A stretch of 17,877 nucleotides of DNA from Saccoglossus kowalevskii (lineage: Eukaryota > Hemichordata > Enteropneusta > Harrimaniidae). This document shows, in pieces, positions 12,232-17,877 of the stretch (position 1 is its first letter; every line of letters starts with the position of its first letter). The notes beneath the pieces were generated by a model. It did no database searches. It was not told the DNA's origin and saw only the letters and a program-made list of their open reading frames with translations. Both the position numbers and the translations under genes were made by a program. Location: assembly GCF_000003605.2 (NCBI RefSeq), contig NW_003108579.1, positions 645,447-663,323 of the forward strand, in the 5' to 3' direction.

Positions 12232-12613
12232 TCCCGTAATTACAATATATATATATACTAGTTTTCGACATACAACATAGCAAGTAAACGCAAAACACAG
12301 AATTTCAACCTTAAAATCGAACGTAATTCCGGTATGCAATGTTCTGTGTTTCAGTCATACAATCTGTCAAGCAAACGAAAAACATGTCTCATTCATATTT
12401 ACATATTGAGAAATTGACATGATGTAACTTTATAAGCAATATATTATGACTACATTCTATGTTCGTAGCCAGAGTTTTAAAATCAAAGTGACACACAGTC
12501 TTTCTAATGTAACATTTTACCAAGAAGTTTTGGTATGGTCTCTCTCGTTTTGCCCGTTGTTGTTAAATTCTTATTTAATTTAGGGCTAAACAAGGAGCTA
12601 TGCTATGAACAGC

Positions 12614-12623
12614 GCGCCACCTA
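12614..12623 (-). promoter_or_regulatory. CTCF-core-like motif
   Basis: The minus strand reads taggtggcgc, matching the TAGGTGGCGC form of the CTCF core. It is one of several such motifs between 12.1 and 16 kb. Confidence 0.25.
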
Positions 12624-12780
12624 AAAAAGTGTGGGCTGATCTCTTGTTCTCACTCATTTGCTGCTACACAACGCCCTCTTTTGACAAATTTATAAAACCT
12701 GCAACATTTGTGCTCCATAAGTGTTTTAGCCCCCAAATCAATTCGCATCACCGCTCCCTTTTTTAGCGTGACCTTATAAT

Positions 12781-12794
12781 ATACGCATGCGTAT
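12781..12794. repeat. Perfect 14-bp palindrome
   Basis: atacgcatgcgtat is its own reverse complement and contains two CpG. No function can be assigned. Confidence 0.5.
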
Positions 12795-13202
12795 TTGAAT
12801 ATATACTGGTTATATGGGGCCGTATATAGTAGACGATGTTGAACAATGAACAAAAATAAGTCGAATTATTGTTTTATATTTTAAAATATATGTATTTCAT
12901 TTGCATAGATTTGTCTCTAGAAGATAACACTTGTTGGTTGTATGTCGTTTCGACAGATGTTAATTTTCTAAACATTATGAAAGTAGAATGGCTTTTGTTG
13001 CCATTATTTTGCAGGGGTTTTAAGAAAAATAAAAAAACCGTGCTTTGGCCGGTCATTATTTTACAAATGAAATAATAATGAAAATGACGGACTTATTATT
13101 ATAGAGTATGGAAATTCGGTCTGAACTATCAAGGGAAATATGCCCATATACGGAATTATATACAGAGATGGAAGTAGTTTGGAATATAAATAGCGCCCTC
13201 AC

Positions 13203-13227
13203 GCTTACAATTTTTTCTATTGTAAGC
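13203..13227. repeat. Stem-loop, perfect 9-bp stem
   Basis: gcttacaat (13203-13211) pairs exactly with attgtaagc (13219-13227) around a 7-base loop of mostly T. It follows tagcgccctc (13191-13200), another GC-rich CTCF-like core. It is too short to be a microRNA precursor. Confidence 0.6.
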
Positions 13228-13375
13228 ATATGTTAGGCAAATAAGTTCTGCTTGTGTCAAGTATCGTCCTATTTATAATGAGACATTCACCGGTATGGAC
13301 ATACTAGCGCTACGATCCAACTTTCAGTGCAGAACTTGGACTGTTAGGGTGTGAATACTTAAAGAGTGGTGATCG

Positions 13376-13397
13376 TCGCGCCCTCATGAGGGCGCGA
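13376..13397. repeat. Perfect 22-bp GC-rich palindrome
   Basis: Each 11-base half reads tcgcgccctca from its outer end inward on its own strand, with the centre between 13386 and 13387. A perfect GC-rich palindrome of this length in AT-rich sequence is unlikely by chance. It places two gagggcgcg cores head to head. Confidence 0.8.
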
Positions 13398-14109
13398 GAT
13401 ATGGATCTCATATAAACAAAGACGGCGATTTTGAATGATGTTGCACAGAAAGACGAATACAAACTGAAAGGTTACCAAGCTTTAATTAGGGGATTTTGGT
13501 GATTAAAATATATCGAAAGAGTCGCCGGCGGTAATCAGTGCAAGTGGCGCCCAGGTCAAAATCCGTGCTCGTGATTCCATTTGAAAAGCGCATTGGATTA
13601 TAGGAAAATAAACGTTTATCAACACAAATGTCACACATGCGCGGCGTGACGAGCACTGCCCTTTAATTTGTATTTAAACCAGTGACCGAATTCCGGTAAT
13701 TCGCATATACAGTCATATTGACAGGAGTTATATCAGTTTCGTAACATTAGCCCATACAGCTGGTGCAATGAATGTAACGTAGTTACACATGATTGTATCT
13801 CTGAGTACCCTGGCATTTTTATTCATATTTGCTTGTCTCTGAATGAAATCCAAGTTCAAAAATCATTGCATTTTTTATACTAAATTTGTACGAATAAATG
13901 GTCAATATTTGATATCGTCGCAGAAAAAATCTTATCTCTCGCACCATGTCGAAGTCAAACGTAGATATGGGACTCATATAGCGACGCATGGAACGAGAAT
14001 AAAATACTGTGTTTATTAACATGAAATTCGTACACGCGCTGCGCGACGACCACCGTGCTTTAATAAGTTAAAACAGTTGTTTTGGAGATTGTATGGCAGT
14101 ATGTGTTAG

Positions 14110-14141
14110 TTTTTATTTTTTTTTTGTTCAATAAGTTTATT
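14110..14141 (-). promoter_or_regulatory. Poly(A) signal followed by genomic A tract
   Basis: On the minus strand, AATAAA (14136-14141) is followed, ten bases after the signal, by ten A, one T and five A (14125 down to 14110). It lies downstream of the coding-like fragment at 14204-14446. A genome-encoded A tract right after a poly(A) signal is typical of a reverse-transcribed mRNA copy. In AT-rich DNA a chance origin is also possible. Confidence 0.4.
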
Positions 14142-14203
14142 CTTATAAAACACAATGGCAATATGGAGAATGTGCTATATGTGCATAGGTGGACAGTTCT
14201 AAT

Positions 14204-14446
14204 TTACAAAGAACAAACAAATTCATTAACACTGTCGTATTCATTCGTTTTACTGGTTTGCAAACATAATAAACACTGGATTGTCAAATTCATCACGGGG
14301 CGTCCTCCAGTCTCAGTGGGTATAACTTCCTCGTCGTGTTAGTATTCGTCGTCCGATTCGCACTGTTTCGTTGAAACCGATTCATTCATGGCCGTCTTCA
14401 CGAACCCGAGCACGATCTTGTTAGGAAATACTGTATTTGGCCGCAG
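14204..14446 (-). pseudogene. Coding-like fragment with one in-frame stop
   Basis: A single minus-strand frame is open from 14446 down to 14207 except for TAA at 14339-14341; a second TAA closes it at 14204-14206. Codons before and after the internal stop are GC-rich and unlike the surroundings. Before it the frame reads VLGFVKTAMNESVSTKQ, then CESDDEY; after it, HDEEVIPTETGGRPVMNL, so an acidic run continues across the stop. I do not recognise the protein. It could be a retrocopied 3' end (see the AATAAA and A tract at 14110-14141), or a true last exon ending at the first TAA with the rest as 3' UTR. AG sites upstream (such as ...aatacag) could be acceptors, but none has a good pyrimidine tract. 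The opposite strand is also open for about 36 codons here, so the coding strand is not certain. Confidence 0.35.
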
Positions 14447-15290
14447 TTAAATTTAATTAAATGATTTTATCGGGTGTGCTAAAGAGCTGGATCCTGTAAC
14501 AACAAGTCGCATTAATTTCAAATTTAACAGCGTAGCTCTAAATAAAAGAGTGGATATGTTTAACATTACCTAATTTTCACCTACTGAAAATAAAACGCTG
14601 ACCGTCTGTGCTTATGCACTTATAAAAGGTAAAACATTGCCAGTATTCAATTTAAATTTATTTAGTGTTTTTTTTCATCAGAAATGTAAAAGTCGTTGAA
14701 ACTGGTTAACAGAATAAACCATGTTTGTTTAATTGTTTTAATTAGTTAACGTAGTAATCATAGTGTGGGTATACAATCATAAATCCGCAACATGTTACAC
14801 TGTAAGACTACAAGTCACACGTGGAACAATGGAATAACCACCCCCAGAAGCGAGTATATCATAGTATTTTGACCAGCGTTAAAACACACATGCGATAGGA
14901 GTGTGTTTATAAAGTACTCTGGTCAATATTGAGATGTGCACGCGCGCCCGCGGAACAGAAATATCCTTAAAACACTGAAATCCATGTTTAAATGTGATGG
15001 AGCATCTGAAACGTAGAACTTGCAAACGCGGTATACAGTGAGTATAGAAACATCGATCGGTGACGCAAATTCGTTCTCGTATTTCGGCGATGCGAACTTT
15101 ATTCGAGTAGTTTCTTGCGTTGATATATGTGAAATAATAACGTCGTGAAAACATAATTATAATTAAATACATATGCCGATCGACGCCGTACGAAAATTTG
15201 CGTTTTTAGACTCCCCCCCCAAAAAAAAACGTTTTTGCGTCGTCAGTGTAATTCTGCAAAATAACCTTTGACATACTAAACATACCATGC
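14447..15290. other. Non-coding stretch, GC-richer from 14.9 kb
   Basis: No gene is recognised. From about 14930 base composition shifts toward C and G with several CpG. A homopolymer junction of eight C followed by nine A lies at about 15212-15229. The minus-strand frames at 14879-15172 and 15206-15502 have no known motif; the second runs through the foldback described next and is probably non-coding. Confidence 0.45.
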
Positions 15291-15431
15291 ATTGACACGC
15301 AGATCGCCGTAAACCAACCGATCTGACACATACCGCGCGTGGAACTCTGGGAAAAGTGGTCGGAACTATTTCCACATTGTGCCAACACAGGTGGCGCTAT
15401 TTGATTGGTTTGCGGCGATCTGCTTGTCAAT
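15291..15431. repeat. Foldback with 29-bp arms
   Basis: Arm 15291-15319 and arm 15403-15431 are reverse complements at 26 of 29 positions, sharing the core gcagatcgccg followed by aaaccaa. The loop of 83 bases holds the left arm of the 15375/15704 inverted repeat. Such a structure suggests a foldback-type or MITE-like mobile remnant, but no target-site duplication was identified. Confidence 0.75.
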
Positions 15432-15730
15432 ACAATATTGAGAAACATTAGACCTTTAACCTCGCAATTTACATGCATTTTAATGTTACTAGGATAAGAC
15501 ATGCTGATGAGTGTTGTGCGTTATTTTAATTAATCAACTCATTAAAGATTCAATCTTGCTAAAAAATAAGGAGAGAATGTGTTCAAAACATGAAAAAAAT
15601 ACTTGTATATAGTTCCGCGGAAGAAACGCTGACTAAAATGGTGGCTGATTGATATTTAGCCTTCAGAGGCTAGTTATGCGTCATAAGACACAGGTCTGTG
15701 CTGAATAGCGCCACCTGTGTTGACACAATG
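15375..15730. repeat. 27-bp inverted repeats 302 bp apart
   Basis: 15375-15401 and 15704-15730 are reverse complements at 26 of 27 positions. Each arm contains aggtggcgcta, a close match to the CTCF core, pointing inward from both ends (convergent). The pair could be the ends of a 356-bp MITE, although flanking bases show no clear duplication, or two copies of a dispersed short repeat. No coding frame is supported inside. A small hairpin, tagcct/aggcta, lies near 15657-15672. Confidence 0.7.
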
Positions 15731-16220
15731 CATACCATGGAATCGCAAAACTTAGTCTTTAAAACTTTATAATTTTAAAAATGTAATCTGACATTCTATA
15801 GTTGTGTGCATCTATGCTAGGCAAGTGATATTTGCATAGAGTTAACATGATGGACAATATAAAAATTGGATCATTTGAAATATATATGTATTGACTATGT
15901 GAGTGAATTACTGTCGACCGTGCAGCACATTTTCATTTGTGGCCACATGGGGGCGCATTTCCATTATTTTACTGGAGTCAAAATATTGTACCTTTATCGG
16001 TATATTGAGATTTACGGGACATTTTATCAAAAATATTCAATGAGTATTTATTACCGAGGCATTCATACATGATATTTTAGTCTATAGCGTAGTTTGTAAC
16101 ACTTGTAGTGCAATAGTTTGAAGAATTTTTTTCAGTCTTATATCAGAATCCCAGTGTGAAAAATAAGACTTCCCACTTCTCAAATCTGCACTATTATACA
16201 CAAAAACTAATAAGCTGGGA
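15731..16220. other. AT-rich non-coding stretch
   Basis: No gene is supported. ccacatgggggcgc at 15943-15956 on the plus strand resembles the longer CTCF consensus with two differences. The left boundary of the LINE lies near the end of this stretch. Confidence 0.45.
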
Positions 16221-16577
16221 AACATATACACACATCCATACATACATTTGAATCTTTATTCTCGAGTAATAAACAATCAGTTAACAATCACTGTTTAAAT
16301 ACAAGAATTGGACATATAGCGGTAAGTATAAATCAAAGGCGAATACAAGTGATACAGTACAGAAAAGTATACAATATAATATGTTTGAATATAAAACGAT
16401 GAAAATTAATTACACATGATAATGCAACGAAATATAAAGTAATTGTACAGGTAGGTATAAAACAATATCGGATACAGTACAAATTATAGTCGAATATGTA
16501 CAAACAGAAACAGTAAAATAATCCTGAGAATAAAATCAAAGTGTTCATTTTATTATAAAAATAGTTCAATTTATTAT
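16221..16577 (-). mobile_element. LINE 3' UTR and tail
   Basis: This follows the LINE stop codon on the minus strand and is AT-rich. Near its end is AATAAA (16255-16260), then a tail of tgtatg/gatgtg-type short repeats ending close to 16221. Many non-LTR elements end in a short tandem repeat instead of, or after, a poly(A) signal. The exact 3' end and the target-site duplication cannot be fixed because the 5' end is outside the window. Confidence 0.55.
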
Positions 16578-16816
16578 TTACATAATATAATCTGGATGGA
16601 CGAAGTCTTCGCCGATGACCGATGCTACTGCGTCGTTGATACACCAAAGTTGGATGAAAACGAAGGCTGCCATAGTACCAGTCAGCTTGTGGTAGTTGTA
16701 TTCATCCCGTAATCTTGATTTCAGTCGTGCTTTGAAGCAATGGGTGACATCAGTACCAGGTAAGTTCTTCATTTTTCTTTATCCGGGTAATGTGTATTGA
16801 AGCTTTTACCCGGATG
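16578..16816 (-). pseudogene. LINE reverse transcriptase, extreme C-terminal tail
   Basis: Reading down the minus strand from 16816, the frame continues that of the upstream LINE fragment and gives VKASIHITRIKKNEE, then stops at 16750-16752. A frame shifted by one base takes over at about 16772 and gives GTDV, then FKARLKSRLRDEYNYHKL, a segment with QLWCIND, and ends ...HPDYIM before TAA. The pattern AK-x-SI-x(3)-R-K, GTDV, then FK-x(2)-VKARLK-x-E-x(2)-YKL-x-N with a later WCIN is familiar from the C-termini of invertebrate LINE polyproteins carrying a zf-RVT domain (family knowledge). The frameshift near 16760, and the absence of about 30 residues that usually precede the AK-x-SI motif, mark it as dead. 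It is separated from the rest of the enzyme by the 737-bp insertion. Confidence 0.7.
16781..16815. repeat. 10-bp inverted repeat inside the LINE
   Basis: atccgggtaa (16781-16790) pairs exactly with ttacccggat (16806-16815) around a 15-base loop. It lies in LINE coding sequence right beside the insertion point, and its right arm includes the first three bases of the duplicated GATG. Confidence 0.6.
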
Positions 16817-17085
16817 TGATGATGAACACCAGCAATATGTGAAGCACTAATGGTTTCTTCCTAGGTGGTCCAAGTAAGTAATGGGACTATCAGGGGGAAA
16901 ATCTTTCTACTCTCGGGTTCTCCACACTTGCCAGGGGGGAAACTCGTCTCGTCTCTCTATCGCGTCCCCTTGAGGTACGGGATCGGGAAAGTCACTTTAA
17001 CTTTACAGTCAAATAAGACACACACAACGAAATACGTTTCAGCTCTCGTCTTAGTCGGTCAATCGAGCACTCTATAAGACACAGC

Positions 17086-17106
17086 GCCCTGGGGAAAAAT
17101 CCCCAA
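17086..17106. repeat. Short hairpin in LTR
   Basis: tgggga and tcccca pair exactly around four A within the solo LTR, just beside the caagact-rich block. In an LTR this could lie near the R region, but the role is not shown. Confidence 0.45.
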
Positions 17107-17255
17107 GACTCTCACAAGGCTGAACCAAGACTCGCCCAAGACTGGACTGCCTCAAGGCTCGCCCCAAGTCTCTCCAGGACTGCTCTCGACTCTGACTCGT
17201 CTAGGACTGCACTCTCTCTCTACTGCGTCTATCGTGTTGTGCTCCCCAAGACCAA
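17101..17255. repeat. Degenerate caagact-type minisatellite in LTR
   Basis: The motifs caagactc, caaggctc, caagactgg and caggactg recur at irregular spacing of about 15 to 20 bases, with ctct-rich filler. The block is far richer in C and G than the window as a whole. Repeated blocks like this occur inside LTRs and often vary in copy number between family members. Confidence 0.55.
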
Positions 17256-17266
17256 CTCAAACTCTC

Positions 17267-17272
17267 TTTATT
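17267..17272 (-). promoter_or_regulatory. Poly(A) signal in LTR (minus)
   Basis: AATAAA on the minus strand lies about 280 bases from the presumed 5' end of the solo LTR, a usual place for the R-region polyadenylation signal if the LTR is in minus orientation. Confidence 0.4.
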
Positions 17273-17553
17273 CATTTTCACAACTCTAACCAATTACAAA
17301 ACAGTAAAGAGACTCTAGGGCGTAACCTTCAATCATAAAGCCAATCACACTAAGTACTGAATACGTCATATCTTTTGATTAATCGTTCACTACATTAATA
17401 ACTATGGATATAAACTGTCAAAATGGCGACGATTATCTGGTAATTAGTTCCAAATCACTGAGCCAAGTTCCGTCCAAAACTTCAAATAGACCTAAACGAT
17501 GACAGACATAACACAGCCGTTCGCTAATAATCAGCTAATTAAGTCGGTCAACA

Positions 17554-17877
17554 GATGGACCCAATGTCTAACAGATTGTGAATAACTTTATCAAAAGTTA
17601 CAAACAACGGACCCAGCCTGGTGCACTCTATGAATACGTGCATTAAGTCATCTTTTTCTTTGCAGAAAGTACAAGTGTCCGATTCTCTCAGCCCAGACTT
17701 GAATAAGAAACCTCCAGTGGGGTAAGCGCCATGAAGAAGACGCCACTGGAGGTCGCCATCTTTTTTGGTGAGTGGATGGAGGTAACATTCCTTAAAATTC
17801 GGTTTCTGAGTATCAATCGATAGCAAGTCACACCACACAGTGCCTGCCTGTGTGGCGTCCTTGGAGGGTTTGTTAAC
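17554..17877 (-). pseudogene. LINE reverse transcriptase C-terminus (zf-RVT)
   Basis: The frame enters from beyond the right edge and is open for 108 LINE codons. A further cysteine codon and a TGA at 17548-17550 belong to the inserted LTR. Numbering from the first codon in the window, QWRLLHG lies at 44-50, followed by AYPTGGFL. The zinc knuckle has CTFC (C69, C72), then H80 and C85 in HVFIEC, the CCHC arrangement of the zf-RVT domain. This domain lies C-terminal to the reverse transcriptase core in many plant and invertebrate LINEs and is thought to bind nucleic acid during target-primed reverse transcription. The finger, thumb and endonuclease regions would lie to the right of the window. 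Identification as a LINE is firm; the clade cannot be fixed from this tail. It is broken by the LTR at 17553 and continues, degraded, at 16816. Confidence 0.88.

Larger units (their letters stand above)
16817..17553 (-). mobile_element. Solo LTR inserted in the LINE
   Basis: The 737-bp segment begins TG and ends CA on either strand. It is flanked by GATG on both sides (16813-16816 and 17554-17557), a 4-bp duplication as made by Gypsy or Bel-Pao integrases. Removing it with one GATG copy puts the two LINE fragments in the same reading frame, which independently supports these boundaries. No gag, protease, polymerase or second LTR is present, so it is a solo LTR left by recombination. Minus orientation is favoured by AATAAA at 17267-17272 and the start tgttgaccgac, but a TATAA-like site on the plus strand (about 17073) leaves this open. 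The family is not identified. The short frames inside, for example 16865-17077 on plus, are not considered genes. Confidence 0.7.

Noticed and set aside
12245-12257. Short run of alternating AT
   Set aside because: It is a trivial microsatellite of about 13 bases, common in AT-rich DNA.
13203-13227. Hairpin considered as a microRNA precursor
   Set aside because: The stem is only 9 bp, far below the length of a microRNA precursor.
15163-15502. Two overlapping minus-strand frames of 70 and 98 codons
   Set aside because: They run through the foldback arms and the C/A homopolymer, and their peptides match no family I know.
16333-16647. Minus-strand frame of 104 codons overlapping the LINE tail
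   Set aside because: Most of it lies in the AT-rich LINE 3' UTR in a different frame from the recognisable C-terminus.
16560-16765. Plus-strand peptide with VVDTPKL followed by a perfect donor caggtaagt, suggesting a GTPase (GIMAP-like) exon
   Set aside because: The plus frame stops before the donor and lacks the G after DTP. The minus strand matches the LINE C-terminus over a much longer stretch, so this is its complement.
16865-17077. Plus-strand frame of 70 codons
   Set aside because: It begins at GTG, lies wholly inside the solo LTR, and has no recognisable domain.

Overview
The window reads as non-coding nuclear DNA from an animal, most likely a marine invertebrate. It is AT-rich, has no prokaryote-style gene packing, shows eukaryotic splice and poly(A) signals, and ends in a decayed LINE. 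That LINE belongs to the group whose reverse transcriptase ends in a zf-RVT zinc knuckle, which is common in lancelets, molluscs, hemichordates and cnidarians. I cannot name the species. No complete host gene is visible, and most open frames are short AT-rich chance frames.

Layout. Positions 1-530 are degenerate tandem and simple repeats, including two 32-bp units at 170-233. At 1420-1483 a TA-flanked, hairpin-forming sequence looks like one end of a cut-and-paste DNA transposon. From about 1.5 to 12 kb the sequence is mostly featureless. The exceptions are a small 28-bp tandem duplication (2892-2947), a repeat family present in two inverted copies (5948-6042 and 8775-8870), a possible isolated exon (8255-8391), and a degenerate tRNA-Ser-like sequence on the minus strand (about 9161-9247). 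From 12.1 to 16 kb there are several GC-rich motifs resembling the CTCF core, some perfect palindromes, a coding-like fragment with one in-frame stop on the minus strand (14204-14446), and a foldback structure (15291-15431) overlapping a second, longer-range inverted repeat (15375-15730).

The best supported content is at the right end, on the minus strand. The C-terminal part of a LINE reverse transcriptase enters from outside the window (17877 down to 17554). It is interrupted by a 737-bp TG...CA segment (16817-17553) flanked by the 4-bp duplication GATG, as expected of a solo LTR. It resumes in the same reading frame (16816 down to 16578, with one frameshift) and ends in a 3' UTR with AATAAA and a short-repeat tail near 16221. 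This is a nested insertion: an old LINE hit by a younger LTR retrotransposon that has since recombined down to one LTR. None of these pieces appears functional, so no working gene system can be described.
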